Assembly (NCBI GenBank): GCA_003615045.1
Contig: ML014157.1
Coordinates: 3,376 to 67,375 of the forward strand
Source of the DNA: Caulochytrium protostelioides
Lineage: Eukaryota; Chytridiomycota; Caulochytriomycetes; Caulochytriales; Caulochytriaceae
Direction of reading: 5' to 3'
Length of the DNA: 64,000 nt
The notes beneath the pieces are model-generated. The model saw only the letters and a list, made by a program, of their open reading frames with translations. It was not told the DNA's origin and did not search any database. The translations under genes were made by a program, and so were the position numbers. The stretch's first letter is position 1. Each line of letters starts with the position of its first letter. Positions 8,514 to 17,714 of the stretch are shown here, piece after piece.

Positions 8514-10355
8514 CTACCAGTTGAATTCCTCGCCGTGGACGGCCCAGATCCGCGACGAGTGACGCGAGACCTCGGCCGCGCCGCGATGCACGTCGGCGAA
8601 CATAGCATCGGGACCGCAGGCGTAGATGCCGACGTCCCGGGTCGACCGGCACGGCGGGCGGACCAGCCGCGCCGGGGCCCGGCGACGCCGCCGCCGCCCC
8701 GCCTCGTCGTCCTGCGCCCCCGAGTCGGGATCCGCCATGTCGTCAATCAGCTCACGGAACAGCGCGGCGAACCGCGGCCGCCCGCGCCGCGAGACTACGG
8801 TGTCCGGCAGCCACTCGGCCGTGGGCGCGGCAGGCGCGGGCGCGGCGTCGTCGTCGATGGCGGCGTCGCCAGCGGCGTCGGTGGCGGCGCCCGGGACGAC
8901 GATGGGCACCTCGAACCCGGTGAAGTAGACAAAGATGGTGACGCGCGAGGCGATGCGGGTGAGGAAGGGGGCGGCCCACTGCGCGCGGGCACGGGTGCGG
9001 ACGATCCAGACGAGGATCGGACGCATGTGCGTGGTGGAGGGCGGGCGCTGGACCATGGTGGCGAGCATGCCCAGCATGGGGGTGAGGCCGACGCCGCCGG
9101 CGATTAGGACCGGCCGCGAGTAGGCTTCGAGTGGCGCCAGGATGCCCTGGAACGGCCCTTCGATGTGGACGGGGAACACGGGCGCGCGCTTGGCCGCGGC
9201 GTGGGTAGCCGCGGAAACGGCGGGGTCGGCGGCCTTAAAGGCGTCGATGGCGTAGGCCTCGGCTTCTTCGACGTTCTCACCGGTCGCGAGTGCCGCAGCA
9301 TGGCGGAGTTTCCGAGTAAAGTTGCCGCGAGAGGCGAGTGCCAGAATGAATTCGTCCGCACCCTCGCGCTCGGTATGGGCCACGATGCTGACGGGGTGGG
9401 ATGTAAAGGACTCGATATGGGGCACCGAGACGAAGACGAACTGCGAGATGGTAAGACGATGCAGGAACGGGGGTTCCGAATACCACGCGATGAGCCGGCG
9501 GAGACGCGAGTGCGGCAGCCGCACGACGAGCGTGGTCACGTAACCCTCGGCCGCGAAGCCGCCAGGCACGATCTCACCACTCGGCACGAGGTACTGGTGG
9601 GCCAAACGGCAGCCCCAGTCGATCGACCACATTGCACCGGCAACAATGGTCCACCGGCGCGCGTAGGTGGTATGGAGCGAGGCAGCGATGAGGACGCCGA
9701 GGGCCCCGGTGATGTGGACGACTTTAAAGACGTTCCAAATAATGGGCCGGAACGGCGCGGGCACAAAGGCGAGCAAGCAGAAGGACCACGCGACCACGCC
9801 CCAACGGAAAGTCGGATTGTCGCCGAGCACGATCGCGGTAAAGTTGGCGACGCCCCAGGTGCGGAGGTATGAAACGGCGTGCGCCGTCGCGAGCGCGACA
9901 AACGTCATCCCGAGCACGCGGTGCCATCGCAGACCGTAATGGTGGGGCACGCCGAGCTTGCGCAGGGGCGAGTAGCGGAGTGCGCTCATCACGGCAATCG
10001 AGAATGCGGCCACCGCATGATATCCGAGCCGCGGGAAGTCAATGTCGTAGTTAATGCCGGAGCGCCCCCAGCAAAAGACGAACGTCAGCGTGACGTGAAT
10101 TGCGAGCAGCATCGAGCTCAGCAGATCAAATGGCGGGTACTTGCTGCCGACTTCGGGGACACGCCGGATCGCGAGCGGCTGCATCGCATACCGCACGAGG
10201 GGCCGGAGCAGGCGGTTGCCGCGGGCGCGTGGCGAGAGAAGCACGCGGTGCAAGAGCGCATCCGAGAGGATGAGAGTCCAGACCAGGCCTGTCCACAGGT
10301 TTGCCGCGCGCAGCGGATCGCCCGGGAAAACAAGCGCCCGCGTTGTGTTGTCCAT
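8514..10355 (-). CDS. Ferric/cupric reductase (FRE family transmembrane flavocytochrome)
   Basis: Transfers electrons from cytosolic NADPH through FAD and two haems to extracytosolic Fe(III) or Cu(II), making Cu(I)/Fe(II) for uptake. The 613-residue product has several N-terminal membrane spans. Paired haem-ligand histidines lie at 145/159 and 214/228, each pair separated by 13 residues as the family requires. The FAD-binding motif HPVSI is at 320-324, the NADPH-binding GGVGLTP at 420-426, and CGPDAM near the C-terminus, which ends EEFNW. The NAD domain contains an unusual acidic/Ala-rich insertion (about 480-510) and a poly-Arg stretch (about 550-570), both likely disordered loops. NADPH oxidases share this fold. 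The position beside Ctr and the BIM1-like genes favours a metalloreductase, but substrate metal cannot be read from sequence. Confidence 0.85.
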   Translation of the reverse strand: MDNTTRALVFPGDPLRAANLWTGLVWTLILSDALLHRVLLSPRARGNRLLRPLVRYAMQPLAIRRVPEVGSKYPPFDLLSSMLLAIHVTLTFVFCWGRSGINYDIDFPRLGYHAVAAFSIAVMSALRYSPLRKLGVPHHYGLRWHRVLGMTFVALATAHAVSYLRTWGVANFTAIVLGDNPTFRWGVVAWSFCLLAFVPAPFRPIIWNVFKVVHITGALGVLIAASLHTTYARRWTIVAGAMWSIDWGCRLAHQYLVPSGEIVPGGFAAEGYVTTLVVRLPHSRLRRLIAWYSEPPFLHRLTISQFVFVSVPHIESFTSHPVSIVAHTEREGADEFILALASRGNFTRKLRHAAALATGENVEEAEAYAIDAFKAADPAVSAATHAAAKRAPVFPVHIEGPFQGILAPLEAYSRPVLIAGGVGLTPMLGMLATMVQRPPSTTHMRPILVWIVRTRARAQWAAPFLTRIASRVTIFVYFTGFEVPIVVPGAATDAAGDAAIDDDAAPAPAAPTAEWLPDTVVSRRGRPRFAALFRELIDDMADPDSGAQDDEAGRRRRRRAPARLVRPPCRSTRDVGIYACGPDAMFADVHRGAAEVSRHSSRIWAVHGEEFNW

Positions 10356-13004
10356 GGTGCCGCTGCTGCGGAGTCGTGGGAGAGGACCGGAGCAGCGATC
10401 AACAGGAGCGGACCTGGTCGGCCGCAGCGAGGTACAGGCGCTTCACACGTGTCGATCTACAGTAACGCAACGTATAGATAAGACGTTATTCGTAGGATGG
10501 CAGAGCCCTGGATCAGCATTGACCCTAGCTGTGAGTCGTATAAGATCAGCGTGAACTGAAGGGGTGTCGCCGTCGTCTCGCCGTCTTTTGCTTAGGCATG
10601 CTTGGGGGGCTGGTGCATGCTGCTCTGCTTCGGAGCCATTGTCGGACTTTTTTTTTCTTTCCGCTTTCTGCCATGGCCCCGCTGTATAAAAGGTCGGCGT
10701 CTTCTGGAGATATGGCATGACATGGTTCCATGAAGGCGAGTCGACACGTCAGCGGGTGACATGGCACCGACGCCGCCTCCCCATGCATGTGTGGATGTGG
10801 ATGTGGATTCGTGTGGATTCGTGTGTGTGTGTGTGTGCTCGTGCCGTGTAGGTGCTCGCGTGCTGACCATGCAGCGAAGAACCGGCCACGGGGACCCAGC
10901 GCGGGCCTAGGTCACCCACCTGAGGCCCGATCCTGGTCGACGATGCGAAAGCGAGTACAGTCAGGCCGCGATGGGGAAGGGGTGGGCTTGCGTCATGGAT
11001 TCTGGATGCGAGCATCACTCGAGCCATTCCCATCTCCCCGCCGATGGGGCAGCTTGGCCAATGCGGGCCATAGCTGCAGCGGTCGCGTCACCTGCGTTCC
11101 TATGGTCACACGTCCCATCTCCACCTCTCTCCCCATCGCTACTCGTCATACGTCCCGCCTCGTTCCCGGCGTCGCTCACCAGAAAGGGAATGTATGCTGC
11201 AACCCTTTAACGCGTTCAATGCCCTGCGAGCCATTTCATGGCTCGTCGAGAAGCAGCAAGCGGGGCCAGCGGGGGAAAGCTGTCAACAGGAAGCAGCAAG
11301 GCTTTGGCATGAGGGGCAACGACCGCCTCATTCCGAGAATCATGACCTCAACGCGTATCAGCCAATCCGCAACGGCCCCGCGACACTGGGGGGTTTGCGA
11401 ACCGGCATACCACGGGAAGCACGCCGTTCCGGCCGAGGAAGGCGACGAGTGACGATACAGCTGGGATTAAACTGTCTCGCCTCGCCTTCCTACTGCCTTC
11501 AACACGGGGGAAAACGCTTTCACGCCATGCCTCTACTGCTGAATTCGCGACAGATCCGATCCACCGAGTGCGTGGTGGCGGCGACATCAGTTCAACCTCC
11601 TTCAACGTTGAGACTCCTACTTGCACCAGGGGAAGGGGTGTTACGGGTGAAGCGTCGACATCACGAGGTGACATTCAACGGAGGTTCCCGCCATCTCTTG
11701 CGGCAGATCTCCCCCTGGCCATCACCAACCGCCTGACGCCGCCGTCTCCATGCCATCCCAAACCTGGTTCCTCGCTGTCCATTCGCTCTTTCTCGCTGAT
11801 TTTTCTTCTACTGTGCTTGCGCTTTGCCAAACATCAAATCCATCAGCAAATGAGGCCCCAATTGGGGATCCACGCGTGAGAACGCGGTAGGGACACCATG
11901 GCACCACGCGCTTGTTGTCGCCGCACTTATCCCGCTGCTGAGGGTCGGGGTGTGCAGCGCTTATCACGGAAGTTCTCCCTCGCGATCTGTGATCGTTTCG
12001 GTCCGGCGCTAAGTCCAAAGGTGCATACGAGACAACGCTGCTCCCGCCCCGCTCCTGTTCGGCCTGGGGGAGCTGTGAACAATACCAAGAGCCTCCGCAA
12101 CTCCGAGATCCGCTGATTCACCGATCCGCCGTCGGCGCCAGGCGTCAACAGAGCGCTCAACAGACCGCTCCCGGACGTTGGCCCCTGTGATGAACGTGGG
12201 CGGGGGAACATGGGCGCGCCCCGCCACGCGATGTCTGCCCATCACCATTATTGATGGTTCATTCGACGATCTTCTCCGCCGACGCCGCTGTGTTTGAATC
12301 GGTTGTTTGCGGGGGCGAGCACGGAAGGAGGGGAGCACGCGGTTGGGGCGACGCAGCGCGCTGCGGTGCAGCGCATTGATGGCTGTCGTCGCCGTCATCC
12401 AAAAATGTGGTCAGCATGAACCGAGTCGGCGTCAGATGCGCTGGTGCACGAGCGCTGAACTGGGAGCGGGCGCGGCCGGATGTCTCGCGTTTGGGAACGA
12501 TGCCTCGTCGCGGTGGATTTCGACATTCCGACATTGCGACATCGCGGGCGCGGAGACGGGGCCCGAGGCTGGCTCGCAAGGCTTGGCGCGTCTCGCCATC
12601 GGTGTTGGGCGAACCTCCTCCACACGGTGCATCACCGACACGTGCCGTCTCGGCTGATGTAGCGAGCAAGGGGCTACGGAACCCTCATGCACACCGGCCT
12701 TCCGCCTCCGCGCCACCCCAATCCGTGGTCCACGGATGATGCGACAGGGGGTCTCTGATTCCGCCCTGACGACGAAACGAAGGCCCGCCAGCAGTCACAT
12801 TTACAAGATCGGCATCGGCATCGGCATCACGCTTTTGGTGTGTATCAAGGCTGCCCTCATTCAGCGCCTCGCCGGGCTACGCATCAGTCGATCCGCGAGC
12901 ATCCATCTGTTACGCGACCCGACTGTTGCCGTTGCCGTTGGCTCTTGTTTGCAGTTTTGTTTCGCGCGTCTCCGGGGGCACGGCGCCGCCGCCCGCTGCA
13001 GGAC
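10356..13004. other. 2.6-kb intergenic region between the reductase and the ketopantoate reductase-like gene
   Basis: No gene was recognised. The left end should hold the reductase promoter (minus strand). A GT-rich microsatellite (TGTGGA and GT units) occurs at about 10785-10838. Other open frames have no recognisable domains. Confidence 0.45.
10785..10838. repeat. GT-rich microsatellite
   Basis: Short runs of TGTGGA/TTCGTG units grading into a (GT)n tract. Non-coding. Confidence 0.8.
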
Positions 13005-14165
13005 ATGATACCTCACGCACTCCGGGTCGCCGTGCTCGGCGCCGGTGCCATCGGCCGGCTGCAAGCCGCGGCTATAGCCTATGCAATGCCTGCACCGTCC
13101 GTGGCCTTGCTGCGGCGCCCGGGCACGCCCGCCACTTCGCTATGCATCCAGGTGATGGACGCAACGGCGGCGGCGACGACGACGACGACGGCGGCGACGA
13201 CGACCTCGCTTCCGTCACGGCCGGCCGACGCGGCCATGGGCGACGGTGCGCCGCATATCGTCGTGGTGACGACCAAAGCGTTCGATGTCACCCGAGCCGT
13301 CCACGACCTTCTTGTGTCGCGGACGGCAGGACAGGCGTCGACATCGCCAGCGACAGCGGCCCAGCGGGCGCCCACGGCGGTCGTGCTGCTGTGCAATGGC
13401 GCCTTGACAGCGCGGGACCGGCTGCTCGCGGCGCCGTGGTGGCCGCGCGCGCATGCCCACGTCCTGCTCGGTCTCACGACACATGGCGCGCGGTTGCCGT
13501 CGTCTGCAGACTCGACGGCATGCCTACCCGTCATGCATACGGGCGTCGGGGAGACCCTGGTCGGCATGCCGCCGGCCACGCACCCGTGCTACCCCGCGAT
13601 GGCGTGCTGGCGGGACCGCATGCTTGCCACGACGACCCCGGTGCGTGGCGTGTGGCGGTTCGTCGCCGCGGCGGCCGCCACGCAGGCGTGCTACCGCAAG
13701 CTGGCGCTCAATGCGGTAATCAATCCGCTCGCGGCCGCGCTGCAGGTGCCCAACGGCGCGCTCGCGACGGCGGCCCCCGCGTCGGCCGTCGCGACGCTCG
13801 TGTCCGAGACCGCTCACGCCGTCTGGACGGCGATGGAGGCATCGCTCGACGCAGCTACGACGGCATCAGGCGAGATGATGGCGGCCGTGCGGCCGTTTGC
13901 GTCGCCCGCAGACTTGGCGGAGGCAGCCCGGGCACTGTGTGCGCTGACGGCGGCCAATTGGAACAGTATGGCGGTTGATGTCCAGCGCGGAGGGCCGACC
14001 GAGCTCGATGCGCTGTATGGGGGGCTGCTCGACCCTCCGCGGTCGATCGAGGCGGGCCAGGGCACCGCGGCGGTTGATCCGGTCGATTTGGTGGCGGCGC
14101 GCGCCCATCTGCGGAGTCTTTCCGGACTGGTGACAGCGGCCTGTGAGCTGCGCCGTACCGCTTAA
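13005..14165 (+). CDS. 2-dehydropantoate 2-reductase-like protein (ketopantoate reductase family)
   Basis: Would reduce ketopantoate to pantoate with NADPH in pantothenate/CoA synthesis. The 386-residue product opens with a Rossmann dinucleotide-binding loop GAGAIG at 12-17. The catalytic-domain block KLALNAVINPLAAAL contains the family's Lys and Asn, and the C-terminal signature reads NWNSMAVDVQRGGPTELD. A Thr/Ala-rich low-complexity insertion (about 47-65), encoded by ACG repeats, interrupts the N-terminal domain in a loop-like position. The ATG at 13005 places the Rossmann strand near the N-terminus as in PanE. The frame continues upstream to another ATG at 12840, which would add 55 residues of no clear character. 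Related family members act on other 2-oxoacids, so the substrate is provisional. Confidence 0.8.
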   Translation: MIPHALRVAVLGAGAIGRLQAAAIAYAMPAPSVALLRRPGTPATSLCIQVMDATAAATTTTTAATTTSLPSRPADAAMGDGAPHIVVVTTKAFDVTRAVHDLLVSRTAGQASTSPATAAQRAPTAVVLLCNGALTARDRLLAAPWWPRAHAHVLLGLTTHGARLPSSADSTACLPVMHTGVGETLVGMPPATHPCYPAMACWRDRMLATTTPVRGVWRFVAAAAATQACYRKLALNAVINPLAAALQVPNGALATAAPASAVATLVSETAHAVWTAMEASLDAATTASGEMMAAVRPFASPADLAEAARALCALTAANWNSMAVDVQRGGPTELDALYGGLLDPPRSIEAGQGTAAVDPVDLVAARAHLRSLSGLVTAACELRRTA

Positions 14166-14281
14166 GTATGAATACAAAGACAATGCGCATCGCCTTTCCG
14201 TGACACGCGGTCTTTCTCTCTCGGATAGGAAGCCAAAAATGAAATAATAAAATTAAACGTGGCAGAAGAGGACTCATCGGG

Positions 14282-14944
14282 CTACACGAGGGACATGATC
14301 GCGCTGGCGACGGCGCTGAGGGCCGCGACCCAAGCGGTCGCGAAGGGCAAGGCAGTGATTGCGCCGCTCTTGGGGTCGACCGTGGTCGTGCCGTTCGTTC
14401 CGGTTTGGCCGTGGCTGCCGCCGTTAATAGTGGAGCCGTCGTCGGCGAGGGCATAGACTCCCTTGAAGACAAAGTCATTGGGCACGACGGCGTCATTGCC
14501 GACCACGACGTCCGCGCATTGGTAGAGCGCGACCGACGTCGCCGTCGGCGTCAGGACGCGCTTGATCACTTGGAAGGTGCCGTACTGGTTCTCGGGGAGC
14601 GCCAAGCTTGTCAAATCATACGGCAGCGTGATGTTGCCCTTGGTCTGCGTCGAGGTGCCCAGCGAGACGAATGTCTGCGTAGCGTTGGATGCAATGTCAG
14701 CGGCCTGCGAGGACGTCGCGGGCGCAAAGAGAACCTCGAAGGTGCCGTTCGAGTCGTGGAACGCAATCGAGAGCTCGCCGACATAGGGCACGGCGGAGCG
14801 GAAGGCGACGGTGGAGAAGCCGCCGCACGGCGGGACCGGCTGCAAGTCGTGCGAGAACCCGCGCGACATGGGCGAAGTGAGGTTCATGTGGGCCGAGGCA
14901 AACGGCGCCATCATGGCGGCCGCCAGCAGTGACGCAACCAGCAT
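14282..14944 (-). CDS. BIM1/X325-like copper-binding secreted protein, GPI-anchored (paralogue 1)
   Basis: The family (fungal BIM1, X325, LPMO-like fold) binds copper extracellularly and helps hand it to Ctr importers. It lacks polysaccharide oxidase activity. The 220-residue precursor has a signal peptide of about 18 residues ending ASA, so His19 becomes the mature N-terminus (HMNLTSPMSRGF). A second histidine is at 63 (AFHDS), and an Asp follows the second conserved cysteine (YQCAD). These could form the His-His-Asp copper site of the family. The first Cys lies in PPCGG at 40. There are several N-glycosylation sites (NGT, NAT, NIT). The C-terminus is Gly/Thr-rich and ends in a hydrophobic tail that fits a GPI signal. 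The gene is convergent with the ketopantoate reductase-like gene and divergent from paralogue 2. A longer frame upstream starts at a non-ATG codon. Confidence 0.8.
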   Translation of the reverse strand: MLVASLLAAAMMAPFASAHMNLTSPMSRGFSHDLQPVPPCGGFSTVAFRSAVPYVGELSIAFHDSNGTFEVLFAPATSSQAADIASNATQTFVSLGTSTQTKGNITLPYDLTSLALPENQYGTFQVIKRVLTPTATSVALYQCADVVVGNDAVVPNDFVFKGVYALADDGSTINGGSHGQTGTNGTTTVDPKSGAITALPFATAWVAALSAVASAIMSLV

Positions 14945-16364
14945 GATGCGGGATTGGCCAAGTACCAAGATGATGGAGAACAGGGAGGATGATCGCAACG
15001 GATGAGAGCAATGAAGAGCAGTGAATCGATCAACGATCACGGTTCAAAAAAATGGGTGACAGAGGTGGCGGTGCTGTACGTTGTCTCATCGAATCGATCC
15101 TCCATCCGTGTGTTCACGCCGTCCGTTCCGTGCCTCTTCGAGGCGCTCATGACGAGACGGATCCTTGCATGGCATGACGCGTGACATGCTTAAATAGGGA
15201 GTCGCGACCGCCACGCGCTTATCTCGCCGAGGCGCCTGGCATGCGCACACAGTAGGTCTGCCTATTCAGCATATTGCCGTCGTCGTTGACGTTGTCGCTG
15301 TCGCTGTCGCTATCGTTGCGTGTCGCCGGGTCGAACGCGGCCGGTGACATACCGAACGTGGTTGGCGCGGGCCCTTTTTTCTGGGCTTTCTGAGTTTATG
15401 GCGCAGTATGCTTCTTTCGATGCCATGCGACGCCCCCAGCGGGCCGATGGATGGACCGCTTGTGAGGAGGCGCAGGTCGTGTTATCTCGCATGTCGACCC
15501 GTGCGACGCGATGCTGTTGGCTGAAGCGCAGGGCGCGACGACTCATCCATCATGGTCGGGCCTCGCACGCCACGGGCGTGCCGGCGACTTTCGTTAATGG
15601 AAGGCAGTGCTCCGGCCCGTGGCGACGGTGTATTATTGTCGCGGTTTGTTGCTAGGACCTTCACCCCACGCTTTCTCTCCTGGGTCGCACGCTGCCCCCG
15701 CTCACTATACAAATACACTATACAAATCAGGCGAAATGAAGTCGCAACAAGGACGCCTCCCCTTCGCCTCTGCACGCCAAGGGTGATCGGCCCTTTGGCA
15801 AGTTCAAAAGACGCCGAGGGCCCGGTAGCGGATCGAGGGGTTGATGAAGCGGTGATGGTTTCGGCGTCTTCGGCATCTTCGGCGTCTTCTACGGCTTCGG
15901 CGGCGCGCCTTCACGAGAAAGGGAGCGGCGGCGGCGGGCGGATGGCGCAGTCGGCACGCGCGGTGCATGCTGCTGGAGGCGGCGGCAGCGGCGGCGGCGG
16001 CAGCGAGAGCGTCGTGGGCCTGGATCGACGCGACCCATGCAGGCCGCGAAGACGACAACGCGGCCAGACGAAGGGCGGGCCACGTGCTCGATCCTGCCGA
16101 TCTCTGGATGCTCCGACCATGTCAGGCTCTAAGCGGTGTCGACGGCGACTTTTCAAACGACTAGCCTTCCGCGGATGAACCGTGGAGCGAAGAGAAGGCG
16201 TTGTTTTTTATTATATTTCATTTTTTTGAACACGCATGGTACCTCACCAGCTTTTGACGGCTTCCCATTACCTTACCGCTCAAAACGAGAAATATCCAAT
16301 CGTGATTAGTGCATCTTTCAACCGCTTTCCTGACGCATACCACTGCTTTGATATCGTTGGCACG
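14945..16364. promoter_or_regulatory. Divergent intergenic region between the two BIM1-like genes
   Basis: A 1.4-kb head-to-head spacer that must contain both promoters, so shared copper-responsive control is plausible. AT-rich tracts occur about 150 bp before the plus-strand gene (TTTTTTATTATATTTC near 16205). One match to the degenerate fission-yeast Cuf1 element (minus strand, 15266-15275) is no better than expected by chance. No separate gene was recognised. Confidence 0.4.
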
Positions 16365-16925
16365 ATGCACTTCTCACTGCTGCCTGCTCTGCTCGCGCTT
16401 GCCGCGGTGGTGCCGTCTGCGTCGGCCCACTATCAGGTCAAAAGCCCGGCGCCACGCGGGTTCGATGAAGCTATCGAGGACCAAGCGCCGTGCGGCGGCT
16501 ACAACTCGGTCCAGTCGCCGCGCACGCCCTTCGGCATCATCGGCTCGTCCGTGTCGCTGGCGACCTACCATCCGGCCGCCGGCGGCGCTTATTACATTTC
16601 GACCTCGGAGAACCCACAGTCTAACGATGACTTTGTCCTCGTCAACAACACTCTCAACTGGAGCTCGGTCGGCAACTACCAGGTCGACATGCCGTTGACG
16701 AACCTCACGACGCCGCTGACGCCCGGCCAGAATGCGACGCTACAGGTCCGCTACGACGGCGGCGACCACATACTCTACCAGTGCATCGACATCACGCTCG
16801 TTGCCGACGGCGCGTCCCTGAAGACGGACACGCCCAAGTCTGGCTCGCTCGCTGGCGCGCGTCCTACGTCCCTCCTCACGGCGGGCATGGTGCTGCTGGC
16901 GGCCGTCGCGATTCCCTTCATTTGA
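16365..16925 (+). CDS. BIM1/X325-like copper-binding secreted protein, GPI-anchored (paralogue 2)
   Basis: A 186-residue precursor paralogous to the minus-strand gene at 14282. The 21-residue signal peptide (MHFSLLPALLALAAVVPSASA) ends before His22, which becomes the mature N-terminal copper ligand (HYQVKSPAPRGF). The rest of the proposed site is His69 (ATYHP) and the Asp two residues after the second Cys (YQCID). The conserved Cys43 sits in APCGGYNSV. Potential N-glycosylation sites (NNT, NWS, NLT, NAT) and a hydrophobic C-terminal tail (TAGMVLLAAVAIPFI) indicate a GPI-anchored surface protein. The frame runs upstream to an ATG at 16236. The downstream ATG is preferred because it gives a canonical signal peptide that exposes the histidine. 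Confidence 0.82.
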   Translation: MHFSLLPALLALAAVVPSASAHYQVKSPAPRGFDEAIEDQAPCGGYNSVQSPRTPFGIIGSSVSLATYHPAAGGAYYISTSENPQSNDDFVLVNNTLNWSSVGNYQVDMPLTNLTTPLTPGQNATLQVRYDGGDHILYQCIDITLVADGASLKTDTPKSGSLAGARPTSLLTAGMVLLAAVAIPFI

Positions 16926-17714
16926 TTCACATCTTCTATTTATGACGAGGCGAACCATGATGAGGACGCGTTATGCATTTGAATCGTGGGACCCCCCAAT
17001 CTTCAAAGTAAACACATATGGCTCGTGAGTACTGAGCAAAAAGTAACGGCGGCGGATCATCCGCTCACTGCGCGGAGTTATGACCGATGAGGGAGCGCTG
17101 CCGGGACTTCGTAGCGCGCCGATCTTGATGCGCTGCGGAGATCGGGTGTCCGATGCTGCATTTCACGCGATGTTATCGCGTGGCGCAGCTTTTATTAAGG
17201 ACTGCGCCCCTTGGGGGCCTGCGGGCGCGCGGAGGACGGAGCGGGGGCCGCCTTCAAATCGCGAGCACGCTGCGAACGTGCCAGCGTGCTGAAGTCGGGC
17301 ACGACACTGGGGAAGGCACTCTGCCAGCGCTGCGCTTCGAGACGTCTCAGCCTTCCAACTCGAGCGGCGCGACGTTGCGATGGTGCGGCGCTGCGGGATG
17401 TTGGAGCGGTCTACGGGTGCAACGGGATACCGGAATCGCCGAGGGGATGGGACCCTGGCGGGCGCCTGAAGGCGCGAGAACAGAGCGGAGTTCTGCCTCA
17501 TCGGCCTCCCACGGAGCGCCATGGGGCCCGGCGGGGCCGCCCGCGAAAGCTTATGAACGCCACAGAGCGCGTCGCGTCGCATCGACATCGGCATCGACCT
17601 TCTTGTCCTTGACATCCCCAGTGCTGCACAAGCTCCTTGTCGCCGCTCGCGTCGCATCGCGGGTGCCTCTTTCTTTGCGTGCCCACACGCCCGCTTTGGT
17701 TACCTGCGATCGCC
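16926..17714. other. Intergenic region between BIM1-like paralogue 2 and the large low-complexity gene
   Basis: No gene was recognised. A frame continuous with the downstream gene extends to 17637, but it starts at a non-ATG codon. Confidence 0.45.

Noticed and set aside
12840-13004. 55-codon N-terminal extension of the ketopantoate reductase-like protein
   Set aside because: The extension has no presequence character, and the Rossmann strand begins correctly just after the ATG at 13005.
15266-15275. Match to the fission-yeast copper-signalling element upstream of BIM1-like paralogue 1
   Set aside because: The consensus is so degenerate that about one match is expected by chance in a spacer of this size.
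17637-17714. Upstream extension of the large low-complexity protein
   Set aside because: The extension starts at TTG. Several other long frames here (NOG1, TRK, arrestin-SH3, BIM1-like paralogue 1) also extend upstream only to non-ATG codons, so in-frame ATGs were used instead.
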